Shown piece after piece: positions 35,241 to 47,622 of a stretch of DNA of 64,000 nt (the stretch's first letter is position 1; each line of letters opens with the position of its first letter). The stretch covers positions 248,001 to 312,000 of the forward strand of contig NC_046683.1 of assembly GCF_009870125.1 (NCBI RefSeq), written 5' to 3'. Below the pieces are notes generated by a model that saw only the letters and a program-made list of their open reading frames with translations, was not told the origin of the DNA and ran no database searches. Made by a program: the position numbers and the translations under genes. The stretch is from Drosophila pseudoobscura (taxonomy: Eukaryota > Arthropoda > Insecta > Diptera > Drosophilidae).

Positions 35241-38200
35241 ATGGTGAGTACTCGAAGCACAACATTCAGTTTTGCAACTTCTATACCTCTTCGGCCTCGG
35301 ATTTGCGGAAGAACTTGCAGAAGGTGCAAAACGAAAATAAAGATATAATCGTACAGGTCAGAGAGAGCGGAACTTGAGGTGCGTGCCTTGCCTTCTGATA
35401 AGTGGTGCAGGTGCGGGTGGGGGTGGGAGTGTTGGTGTACGAGCCGGTGAATATAGATGCATGCTGCACACAAATAAAAGGTCTTCCGAGTGCTGTGCTG
35501 TAATACAACGACTACGTGATGAAATGGCGGAAGTCGTGAGGGGAGTCGCGAAAGGGTCAACGAATATCTCCTTGTCAGGGAGTCCGCTCAAGACAGATTT
35601 CATTATGCATATGTATGTGCATATGAATTTACATGCCTATGTACATGTGTATGGATGAATGACTAAAAATACTTATCAAATGTTGCTGCTACCATAGATC
35701 GATCGCTGTGTTTGGTTTAATTATAACCGTTCTGTGTGAAATTCATTTAAACGTTCGGGAGGGGGTAGGCATTGTGGACTGTGGATTTGGCTTGATGAAT
35801 GGGGGTTGGTGGTTGGGGGCGATGCGTCAGTATCAAACACCAACGATTAGGCTTGGATAGGGAAAGGGACAGCCACAAGAAAAAGCACCGAACGAGAGGG
35901 TGAGTGAATTTCACAAATGTTTGCAAATCGAAAGACAAAAAACACAAAAAACGAAACCAAGTTCGTTGACCATGTAGCGTAGTGTAGCTACAGGCACTGG
36001 GGTGTGTTTATGAGTGTGCGTATCGGAGTGTACATATATGTATATGCCGACTGGGCCTACCCCACCACAGGCAATGATTCAGCCAGAAATTGTTTTTAAT
36101 TTTAAATAATTATGTCAGCCAGATAAAGACAGCAACAAAAACGCCAATAGCAATAGCTAACACCAACAGTATTATTCACAAAGGCAAGCACGCTTCGGGT
36201 CACTAAAAAATTTCGATTGTGTCTACCAGGGATTCCCAAACTCTGACAATCATGGCTAACTCTCTTTTCCTCTCTCTCCCCCTCTCCCCCTCTCGCTCTT
36301 ATCTCTCCCTTTTCTCACCGCACCACTCTTCCAACACCCACAGACGACAGCTGCTTGCCCAATCGACCTCAGCAGCAGCAGCGACAGCCGAAAGAGCAAA
36401 ACGGCCAACACGCGTGAAAGAGAAGCAACGCTCGGGGAGAGCAGAAGTCGTCTCCACAGAATCGGCTCGCTGCTGACACTCGCCGTGCTCATGTACCAGT
36501 TGCAGCAGTTCGCCCACCCCGGCAGCGGTGGCATCGAAGCCGCCCCAACCCCTTCGCCATCGCTCAATGCCACATACCTTGCCCCACCACCAGACTTGCT
36601 AAAGCGCCTCCAAAAGCGGCACAATCTTGGCAATTTTCGGCAGCGCTTCCAGAGGGAGCTCAACGGCAGCATCACCCGTGTGGACTGGGAAAACACGTGC
36701 GGGGGCAACTGGACAGGACCTGAGGACTGGGTCCGTCCGGCCAAACGCTGCAAAAAGAGGCAGTTGGTGAGTTGGAGATCAGAATATTCCTGCATATTGA
36801 ATGGACAAATTTTCAGTAGATTTTGTGAAAAATGTATTGGAACGATTTTGAATATCCAGAAACCAATTTAGTCATATTATAAAAATTAGTGATCCGAGTC
36901 CACTTAATTATATATGTATATGTATATATAAGTATACGAGAACATAGCATGCAGTATTTTCTTTCACTATATAAATTCCGATCATACCCCGACGATTCAT
37001 ACTTGTGTAGTCACTGCCAATTGATTTGTTCCATTTGGTTATAATAATGTTCCGATCTGATCTAGATTCGGCAATCTGGTAGATATGGTCTCTCGCACAC
37101 ACTCTTTGTCGTTCAATCTTAGCGCCGTCTGACGGAGGAGAGACATACAGACTAGGTATCGGGTATAAATGTAGAATTCCGGCCGTAGCAGCAACTCATA
37201 ACGTTCCCCCTCGTTTTACTCTTAATTTGAGACAGAAGTATTAAGCTCGCTTCTCAAACTAATTATGGCATCCCTGCTCTCTTTAAGGTTATCCACGCTC
37301 TGCAGAACCATACCAGGAGCGAGCTGCGAAGCCTGCGAGCAGAGAACAAGGACACGGCCACCACTAAGGCCATCGATATCTCGCAGCAACGCAAGTGGGC
37401 TCTCCACAGTGGAACCTACAAGTTTCTGCCACGGCTCAACGCTAGTAGTCACCAGGTAAGCTCGCACCATCATCATCAACAGTTGCCAGGGGCATTGAGA
37501 AACCATTTAGGCCATTGGAATGAGAGGGGGAGGGGGAGAAGAAATGGTCACGTGAGAACGGCCATTTCCCCGGGCTCGAGGCAGTGACCAGCGGCAATTC
37601 CCGTGCGTAGGTGCAAACAGATCGTCACAAGTTCACGCGCGCTGCTGATCATATGAGTGGCATGAGAGGAATCGTGCGAAAGCTTCGACTGAACGGGCGA
37701 GGGGTGCTCTAATAGTTCGCCCCACCTCATGGATTTCCGTTTCATGGATTTTACTTGCTTTTCTACACCTGTATTTCCCACAACTCTTTGTGCAGAAAAC
37801 TTTTCATCCTCACACATCGCACATCTCGTAAGTATTAGACAACGATTCGGCACGCCTCATTAACTTCCGATTTGCATTGGCAAACAACAACAGCACGACA
37901 CCGATACACGGGCCAAAGATCTGCGAAAAAAAGGCTACAGTCCGAGTCATAACCACACCACATAAAGATTAAGAGAAAATTGAAGGCGTGCGCGCGATTT
38001 CGGCGATTGTTTATATGGTTGTATAAACACATCCGTCGTCCCGTACACATCCGTTATTCTATACGAGTATTCATATGTCAGTACTCATATGTGCATACAT
38101 GCATATGTACATATATTTGTAAATCCAATCCGGCCTTGATGAAGCGATCGCTCCTCACGTTTTATTAGAGCTCCCGGACTGACAGCCAGGGGACTGTAGA

Positions 38201-40679
38201 TGGCACTGAGGCTGCGACTGCGTATGGGGCTCATTTCAAAGCGGCTAATTTCGTGCACAAACAAAATAAAATAAAGCGGCATATCTGATTTACACTTTTG
38301 ATAAGTCAACAACAACCTTAAGCGAAGACCATACAAATTTTAAATCAGAATGAAAATCGATATCTGAATTGAAGCTCTACACGCAAGGAAGTTAAACAGA
38401 AATTTTACATATGTACATATGTATTTATGTAACATATCGCTAGAGGGGTAAGGGAAATAGAAGTGTACAAACTTCAGTTGGATCTTCACCCATGTGACTG
38501 TTCTGATGTAAGCCCCAAAATAAGAGTACTTTCCAAGAATTCCCTGCTAGAGAAATCAAGACCGAAGGAATTTTCTCACTTATTGTGTATGGCTTAAAGT
38601 TATGGTATGGTATGAAATATCTAGTGTTCCAAATGCATGGGAAATACTTCCAGCGATAAGCTTGTGAATAATATTTTCTCGGGATATATCGCGCCCTATG
38701 GGGGCCCCGTTATCAGAGAACTCCCAGCTCCCAAGGGCTGGGCGGAACGGGAGGCAGATCCATGTGAGAATGGCTCGGTTGCTGGGCCACGGTTCAAAGT
38801 GCTAATTTGGAGGAGGCTGTGCAAGACGGAATAATCTGCAGAGAACCAGATACGCGCAGTTCGCTCTGGCAGTTCCAATAAGATTTTATGACAGACAGCG
38901 GGAGTAGAACCTTTGCCTACTGAACTTTGTTTCTGGGAGCGTTGGGCAGACTGCCACAAAGAAAGCGAGATGAGATCGCCGACTCATCTTAAGTCAGCGA
39001 AAATGCTCAATTCGAGCCAGCTAAGGGTACAAAAAGCGACTCACTCAAGCTCACTCATCGTCCCGAAGTTGCCGTCTAAGCTTAGCCGCCAGCCTCTCGT
39101 TGTTCATTCATTGATTCATCGATCTCCTCATTCATTAATTTCCAGCTATGAGCGGGGATTGCTTTCGCTGAAATTTCTCAATTGTCGTCACGTGAATCTG
39201 TGAAACTTTACCCGACTTGGGTAAATAATTATCCAGAATTAATCTACAATTTACAACAGGCCCACGTCAATGACTGAGAGGCCGCCCAATTGTGCCGACT
39301 AATTGTTGACAGTGGCGGCGGCCCAACCAGGCCAACGCCGAACCCGAAACCAATCCAAACGGAAGGGAATGGAACCCGAAACGATGACGAAGGTGTCATG
39401 ACTGATTGTAGAACTCTATTTATAGGCACCCTGCCCCAGTCCCATTCCCAGCAGGGGAAATACTCGCACACCCGTCGTAATATGAGTCTTATGACACTTG
39501 TATGCAGATATTACCAAGAAACGTACGACGGACGGCCTTTTGTCGTCACAAACTAGCGCGCGCGACTCACAGATATATTCGCACATATGTACATACATAT
39601 GTATGTATTCTGCTGATAGCAAAGCGTGATCAAGATCAGCGAACGTCAGAGCGGGGAGGAGGAAAGAGCTAACGATAATATGTTTGAGCAGTTTTCAACG
39701 CTCATGTACTGTAAATGACACACTCTTACAGGCAGCGTGTGTGTGGAAGAGTGAGCGCGAGGGGGGCCGGGCCGGAGAGCAAGACCGAGCGTACTGTGAT
39801 TCATGCCAGCGAAGACCAGTTGTGTGGATTCCCCGAAACACGAGCGAGCGCGCACATGAATGAAACGAACGAGAGACGCCAGTCGAGCCGACGAGAGCAA
39901 AGTTAGTTAGGCGAGCGCACAGAGCAGAGAGCGCTTTTCACTTTCACGTGGAACGCCAGCGACGCCAGCGTCAGCACAAGCAGCGGCGTTGGCTGAGTTC
40001 AATCAACCCCGAGCTTTTATCAGGGATGCCTAAGGGGCGGGGTGTGGGCGGCAGAGATATTATAACGGTATAAGAGATTTTCCTACCCATACTAACCTCC
40101 CCCTCTCCACCTCTTCTCTTGCAGCTCAACCTGCGCCACGTGCACCGAGATCTGCAGTTCTACGTGGGGGCCTTCAGCTACCTGCGCCACGCCCAGCTCC
40201 ACTGGGACTATTCCAACACCCAGACCGAGAGTGTCATGTCCGCAGAACTGGGGCGCCTGCGCAAAAGCGCCCGCCGCGTACTTTGCAGTGTTGAGGTGGC
40301 CATCAACGCCACCAACCGTCTGTACGCCAGTAAGGGCCAAAAAAACAACCGGCGGGCCGTGCCTCTCCTACACAGTAAGATCTTGAGCCGAGAGCTCATG
40401 GAGAAGCGCCTGCAACAATTCAAGACGCCACTCGTCCAGCTGCACCACGAGGCGGCACTGGCAGCCCGCTCCCTGCCCGCCGAGCAGCCCACCCAGTCCG
40501 TGCAGCTTGCGGTGGACGCACGCTTCGTCAAATTCGAGTACGTACAGTACTTGAACAACGCCTGGAAGATCCTTGCCAGACAGCGCAAGCAGCTCTGCCG
40601 GAATCAGAGACAAAGACAAGGCACCGCCCCTAGGCGGAGGCAGCCCAACCAGGGTCAGGGAATGATACAATCGAATTGA
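35241..40679 (+). CDS. Unpaired-family JAK/STAT cytokine, gene B (upd3 or upd2 ortholog; position favours upd3)
   Basis: Coding parts are 35241-35243 (only the ATG), 36344-36766, 37288-37455 and 40125-40679; all introns are phase 0 with GT..AG ends, and the product has 382 residues. After a polar, basic 40-residue leader comes the hydrophobic GSLLTLAVLMYQ, a signal-like or signal-anchor segment. WENTCGG (Cys120) and NWT follow; the next exon begins VIHALQNHT and contains TYKFLP (185-190); the last exon has HRDLQFYVGAFSYL, VLCSVEVAINAT (Cys252, sequon Asn259) and FEYVQYLNNAWKIL. Six N-glycosylation sequons are visible. Motifs and intron positions match the other two family members, although this is the most divergent of the three. 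Predicted role: secreted Domeless ligand. Exon 1 is assigned because ATG directly precedes a strong GTGAGT donor in the right phase; exons from 36344 on are firmer than exon 1. Confidence 0.8.
35244..36343 (+). other. First intron of unpaired gene B
   Basis: Donor GTGAGTACT follows the ATG directly. The acceptor ACACCCACAG is preceded by an unusually long pyrimidine tract (about 36258-36335). If correct, the entire first coding exon is the start codon. Confidence 0.5.
37000..37213 (+). mobile_element. Helitron-like element fragment in intron 2 of unpaired gene B
   Basis: The 3' half of the element is present: gattcggcaatctgg, gtcgttcaatcttagcgccg, actaggtatcgggtataaat and aacgttccccctcg, as in the copies near 15 kb, 16.5 kb and 56 kb. 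It sits inside the 521-nt intron 36767-37287, in the sense orientation relative to the gene. Confidence 0.65.
37456..40124 (+). other. Last intron of unpaired gene B (2.7 kb)
   Basis: Donor GTAAGC and acceptor CTTCTCTTGCAG. The intron holds no coding exon that I can see. It contains a Stat92E-type palindrome TTCCAAGAA at 38531-38539; one such site is not above chance expectation but could allow feedback. Confidence 0.7.
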
Positions 40680-41401
40680 AGACCAAAGGAAGGAGAGAGC
40701 AGAAAAAAAGGGCCCCAGAGAAAGAGAGGGAGCAACTAGAGAAACCTTCGCTCCATAACGAGGCTCATTTCACCATCCCAAGACATTTTTATTTATTAAC
40801 CATTCGCTATTTATTAAATCAAAGTCACGAGTCACCAGTCACGAGTCACAAATCACAAACGATCCAGTCACAGGCTATGAAAACTTGAATATGGAAAACC
40901 TAAGTCCCCGATCAAACAGAGACAACCATAGAAAGAAATATATACCTCCCTCCTCTACCACCTACGATTATACTTACATATAAATATACATATACATATA
41001 TTATATCTAGCTATATATGTATCTAGACATATATATTATCTAGATATATTGCATGCATTTCCTTTTTTTTAATAGATCTAAGCCTCTTTGTATTATTTAT
41101 AATGACAACTCGCCAAGATCTGCCGTGCATTCTGCTAGATCCTAAGATCACCTTTTATCGATTACCAACCGTTTCCTTGTATTACGATGCTGTGATAATA
41201 GATGTAAAGCTCCATTCCAATGCAATATAACCGAACCCATGCTGGCACTTACTTATGTACACCAATCAAAGCAATGAAATCCAACGGAACTTGTACGTCT
41301 CCCCTCTATATACGGACTAAATATCCGAAAAATGTATAGGCTATGTATTGTAAGGGATAGGATTTTTTTTAAATCATATTCAAATACAAGAAAAAATTAA
41401 A
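40680..41401 (+). terminator. 3' UTR of unpaired gene B with AU-rich elements and poly(A) signal
   Basis: After the stop, TTATTTATT occurs at 40789-40797 and TATTTATTA at about 40809-40818, both class II-like AU-rich elements. At about 40981-41052 is an AT-rich stretch with an inverted TATCTAGA repeat that could fold. The first near-consensus poly(A) hexamer is ATTAAA at 41396-41401. End position is uncertain. Confidence 0.4.
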
Positions 41402-44400
41402 GTACAAAAATCGAAGCAGTTTTCCTGATAGTGATCCATCTTCCTCTTCATCGCCCCGTGTGGGCCCTCCTTCCAACTAATTGTCTGGCGCCATATCAAT
41501 TACAGCGCTCACAAAGTAAGGGAATCCGTAATCCATTCCCGGCACATTGCTCATACGTCGTGGAGCTGGACCATGGTCTCTCTACCACTATGTTCTCGCT
41601 CTTGATCTAAGCGAAGGGGAAACATAAAAGTGTCCAAACAATTTCCTTTTACGACCATCTCCCCTCTGCGGCGGCTTTAATTGCAGTCGCAGTTACAGCC
41701 GAAGAAGAGAATTACGCGGCTTTTATAGACTTGTTCAAATATTTTATGAGACATATAATAATTCTTCGGCGTGGGTCATCCTAACTCACCTTTGTTTGGC
41801 CACAGCAACAGGCAAAAAGGGGGAAGGGAGGGGAAACACAATACCATTTTACGACAAGAAATTTTTGTCGCTTCTCTTGATACCTCACTCCTTACCAGTC
41901 CCTGTCCCTGTTCCTATTCCCATTCTCCATCTCCATTTAAAAATCCAGTCCTTATCACCTGGCAGAGATCTACTTGCGCACCTTCACTCGACTCTTGGCT
42001 CTCAGTTCTGGATATGATGTTTCCCTCCTCCACCTCTTTCTGCTGCTGCTGGGTCGCGGTTTCCCCGAGTACCCGAATCGGGCTTATCGCACACAATCAG
42101 CAATTGTCATTAATTTCGGACTCTGTGTACGTGCTCCGATTTGTCTGCTCAGCGCTTATTTTCCGTGTTCTTCCCCAGTGACTGATTCAACAATTTAATA
42201 TGCCACAGATAGAGAGACAGAGAGAGAGAGAGAGATCATTCTCAGCCTGGGCCCCCATTAAAGATGGTTATCGCCTTGATTTTATTGTGTCCTCTCCCTG
42301 CTGCAGCCTCTTTCACTCTGATCTCTGCCCTGATCTTGGCCAGGTCCAAGGCGCACATGCAACTATGCGCGATCCCATTCATGGCCTGGCATCTCCCTCG
42401 CTCCTGTGAAACTTTGCATGCAGACAGCGTGCACATTGAATTCCCTTCCCGTTCGCTCCCTGGTGCAACCCTTCCGTTTGGTGGCTGCTCCATTCAGGTG
42501 CACGTAGCGCGCATCTATCTTGAGTTTAAATAGGTTTTTATTGGCCTGACCTTTATTAAATTGAAAATTATGTCTTTCTATGAGAAATGTTGAAATTTCT
42601 TCATCTCCAGCTTCGTTCTCCTTCTGCGCCGGCCATATTCGTTCAGGAGTTCATTTGGCTTTGCATATTTGTAATTTTTTGGAAGGAGTAGAAACACGCA
42701 ATATTAAATGTATGAAACTTGGAACATTCCTTAAATTATTTACTTATTTTTTAAGAATATCTTATGCTGATATGTAGTTTTTTGTCTTATTTTCGGCTTC
42801 ATAATTGTATATAATATTTAAAATATTCACAAAGGTACAGGCACTGTGATAGCTTAACCGTGCTGGGTATGCCACAAGTCGAGGCTGTTCGTGCTGTTCC
42901 GACTCAGTTCTCTGCCCCACCTGCCTCCTGCTGAATGAACTTTTGCGCCTGCCTCTGATCTAATCTAAATGTTCATTTTGTTTTTGTTTCGCATTTCAGT
43001 CTCCTCACTCTGCTCGTGGCGTGGCCGGTCACGTGCAGGGAGCTGTCCCCATAGAACTGTTTTTTGGTTCGGCTCCCTCCTCGTTCCTGGCCCCGGTCTA
43101 ACTCGCCGACAATTAATTTAAAATATCTTATTTCATTTATGTTTTTCTTGTTTTCCCCCTGTATTTTTTATTCGTTTTTGTTATTTTTAACTTGTATTTG
43201 CCGTGTGTATTTTTGAGTTATGTTTTCCGCTACAGATTTCTTTAGATAATGGCGTTACATTTATGTTCCCTGAGTGATCCCAAAAAAAAAACTGTCAAAG
43301 AGCGAGGGCTTGTGCAATGAGCTGCCCGCCCATCAAGGAGGTGTTTCGTGTGGTTCCCCAGCATCAGCATTATCATTATTATCGCCTCATCATCATCGCG
43401 ATTGCAAAACAATTTTCAGTGTCGTCTCCCCTTCTGCTGGGTTTTAGAGTTGGGCTCTCCATTTCTCTCCGATTCTCCCACGGAGCTGGAAGTGCTGGCT
43501 CAGCTCAGCCACAAGCAGCTTATGGGAATCGGTCCCCAAGGGGGGTGGATGGCTCTACTTAGGTGCTAAAATCTCTGTCGGTTCTTGCCCAAGCCTCAAG
43601 TCTCAGCAGTTTCTCCATTCACGGAATCGAGCACTCTATTTTCTGCTGCTTCTGCAGCTGCTCTTTTCCAATCCCCCACCTCTCTTCGCTCCCCGCTATA
43701 GGATTTAATATAATTGTTGAGATGCAAAATCCGAGGTTGATCTCGATCTTGCACTCGATTTGCTGACGCCATCGAAACGGCGATGGACGCAGGGAGAGGA
43801 AATTTCCAGCGAAAATAAAAACTTAAAGGAATATTTACCCTATAGAGGAAGTAGGCTACCCCAAAATCCATTCCATAACCCGGGTATTATGAAATTTATT
43901 TTCTCGAGCTTAAGTATAGTTTTTCAAAGTAATGTTATTTTTATCTAGCTGTCAGTTGGAATGATTTCTCATATGAGCACAGCAACCATTTCTGCAATAT
44001 TTTCAAATTACTTCCCCCAAAATTGAGCCTTTCATTTAATATCTGACCAAGGTCCGATTGGCCTGGAATCGGCACTGAAGTCAGCACCCGTCAAGGCGGC
44101 GCCTTGACCCAAATAAATTACGCTCACTTAACAATGAGCCAGCCCTTGTCCGGTTTTTGGCGTTTTCACACACCTCTCCCTCATCCCATTTGGCAGCGTT
44201 TTCCGCTTAATAAGGTCTAAAGGTGTTTTCAATTGCAAAATAGGAATCAATTGTACAGCGGAGGAATAGAAAAACTGCACTCGAAAACCGAGAAACAAAA
44301 AGTGAAAAAAATATGAAAGAGTCCCTTCGCACACAGATCAAAGAAGACGCGCCCACTTTACAATGCTAAACAAATAACGAACGACAATTGTATTTAATTC

Positions 44401-47400
44401 AGTAGGACAAAAGGGATATTGGGATAGGAGTATCTGCTACTTGGTATATGTTATATGAACTGGTTGTGGATAGGGGCAGCTGGCCAGGACAATAAAGTGA
44501 TCAGAGCCAGGACAATGAAGCATTTTTAATTGTCAATGAATTCTGTGGCAACGGCAGCGGCACTCTTGACCTTTTGCGGCTATTTGGGAAACAGTTGCCC
44601 CTTCATTCCACTCTGTCGCCTCTCCTCCAGCGGCTGTGCGAAAAATGTGGACACCACCCAAGTGAGAAGTCTATACGAAACACACAATACGAGTGTTTCA
44701 TCCGATTCTGGCGCGGCTTCTGGGTCTCAGTGTGCGCAACAATGGAATCGTTATAATTAATGGCCATCCTGGCGCCAGACTATTGGGACACAGACTCCAG
44801 AGAGAGGGAGCAGTCAGAATGCAGGAGGCAGGAAAAAGAAGCCTCTCTGCGAGAACCAACAGAGAAACATCGCAAGGAAAGAAACTTTGTATCTGATTCG
44901 GAGTCCCGTTCGGAGTCAGTCAGCGAGATAAAGCGATAGAGAGAGACACAGCAGAGAATTGCCGGAAAATTTATGAACGTGTGCCTGCTGTATCCTTACC
45001 AACCAGGGGACGGGGGCCCTTATCAGGCACCACGATCGGGGAGGCAAACAGAACAGAAGAGGGGAAGGAGAAGCAAGTCAATCAGTCAAACATGAAAGCA
45101 ATCACTCAATGGGCACACACACGTTGCGGAGGGGTGGGGGTGAGAGTCTCCCTAGAGATGGAGAAGGAGAGAGGGAATCACAAGTGGCCCGACAAATATT
45201 GACCGAACCCCTTTAGGTCGCAACAAGGACCCCGAGAGTCAAGAACTTCACAAAGGAGTGTGATGGACAAATATTTGGATATCAACTTTTCGTGCGGGAT
45301 TATGGGCCATTGAAGACCATTCCTAACCGATCGGAACCGATCTGAACCGATCCGAATAATGAAGAGTGCGGTATAGTTTTTGTGAACGTTTTTAGCCCGA
45401 GTGTCAGAGTGCCAGTGCCAATGCCAGTTACAGTCACAATGTCAAAGTCGTCTTTCTGTACATATGTAATCCTTGGCAGTTCATTAAACTGATGTTGACT
45501 CGACTCGAGTTAATTGGTTGCCCATTATGGGCCTGAGACTGGAGATGGAGTAAGAGATTCAGTTGGCCCTGGACCTGGTACGGACTGCAGCTGCACCTGA
45601 CCGAGGCAAAGCACAGGCACAACTCTCCTGCGGCAATATTTGATTAACAAATCCCCACGACTGGCTAAGGCGAGGACCACAACTGGGGATGGGTTGGCGT
45701 GGCCAAGTGTGGCGATCCCTGGCTAGCTGACGGACGGCAAAGACTAATTGTTGCTGACTAATATGACAAGGTTCTCATTCAATTAAAATATCCATATCTA
45801 GTGCAATTAGATGGCTGGACAAAAGTCCACATTGCGGCGACTCATTAAACTTGCACGAATTATTGCACGCACTTTGTCATACATTTTAATTTTCCTTTGC
45901 TGCAGCGGTAGCTCTGTCGTCGTACTCCAAGACCCTCAAGATCACGATTCAGTTTGAGCTTGCTTTTGGCCTGAAAAGGGGCTGCTTTGTAGCTACAACT
46001 AAATCGCAGACGCACCGTCAAGCAGAGATCTTCGGAGATCTGTGCTATGTGGGCTCCACACACATTAGCAATTACGCTCATTACACTTAATTACAGAAAA
46101 CTAGGAGTGCATGAAGATTTCCAGATGTGGACGGACGACTGGACTCCACTCCGAATGCGAATGCGAACATGAACCACAGCGAGAGCCAGAGCCGAGTCAC
46201 AGCCCGAAAAAGACTTGGAAGCGGACCTGCCTCTGTTGGCATAACAGTGCCTCTGCTTGGATCTGGGCCCCTGTCTAGACCTCCGTCTCCGTCTACGTTT
46301 GCGTCCGAGCTGTTGTCTTCATACAAGAGAGAGGATCACGAGCATGCAGAGCAAGTGAATTATTGCAGTCTCATTATGTGCGATGAGTTATGTATGGCGT
46401 ATTGCTTTCGTCGTTGGAGTAGTCGTCGTCGTCAGCTCGTCAGCCCGTCAGCGTACCCATCGCCGCGTCTTGGAAAGTGCTCGTGTATCTGCATTGTAAC
46501 ATCCGAAACATTCGAGCCAGCAGACATACGACCGGCCATCTGTCAGGCCAGGCTCCGTACTGATCTGTGCTGTAGTACCGTCCCGTCCTCGGCGAAGAAT
46601 GTAGTGTGATGGTCGCCTAAATCAAGCGTACTTAGCGAATGATTTACATTCCGAAAAACAGCAAACACACTGCTTTACGGTATGTGATGTTATGCGAGCA
46701 GCAACATCTACAACAGCAACCACACCTATGTGTGTGCGTATGCCCCACAACGCTGCAAGCAGTAGAGACAGCCACAGCAAGTGGTTGGAGCTCCACGAAT
46801 CACGAGACCTCCTACAGCTATAAAATGAGATACGCATTTCATTTGGCAATATTTAATGTTATACGATTTTTCTTGCAACTTTTATTCCACACAAAAAATA
46901 TGACGCTCAAGTGAAAATTATATTGACAAGATACAAAAACAACGACTTTTTTCTATTAAAACTAGCAGTTTTTCCTCCACCTAAGCGTTGCAGGCCCAGC
47001 GACCTTCCTCTGAGCAGCGATATACCACAGCGAACACACTGTGAGGCAAGCGATAATAAGCAGCAACGTCACGCGGGATGCGGAAAATGACAGAGGATGG
47101 TGGAAAACGGTGGAAGACGCACCGCTTAAGTCGGGGACGGGACGCTTCCTCGCATAAATATCACCAGCAATTACTCAGTCATAAGTCTGCCGCTCGCTCG
47201 TTTGCTGTCATGACATGAGTAACTCTGCTCTGGCAATGCCCGCTCTATAAGGCCAGCGCCGAGATCTCTCCTTTAATGCTCCTGCATCAACACACCCCAG
47301 ACCTCCGCGCAAGCCCACCAGCCAGCCTTCCTCCTTGGATTGTGCGCCCAACTTTGCCTCTGGGCACTGCGAAACGGACATCGAGTCGGTGCTGAAGATG

Positions 47401-47591
47401 TGGCTAACGTTGAAGATGAAGATGAAGCTGGGTGATGTCGATGGCGATGGGGACTGCTCTTCGCTGTTCTGGTGTTGGTTTGGTAAATTTTTACAACTTT
47501 TATAAACAGTTTGGTGTGAGAGGCGGTAATTTGTTAAAGCTTCCTTACTTTTCAACACTCCGAAAAACAGATAAAGAGGTAGAGGGATATG

Positions 47592-47622
<31 letters not shown>

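Noticed and set aside
38531..38539. Stat92E-type TTCCAAGAA and other TTCnnnGAA sites as autoregulatory cluster
   Set aside because: About fifteen such sites are expected by chance in 64 kb, and no clustering was evident.
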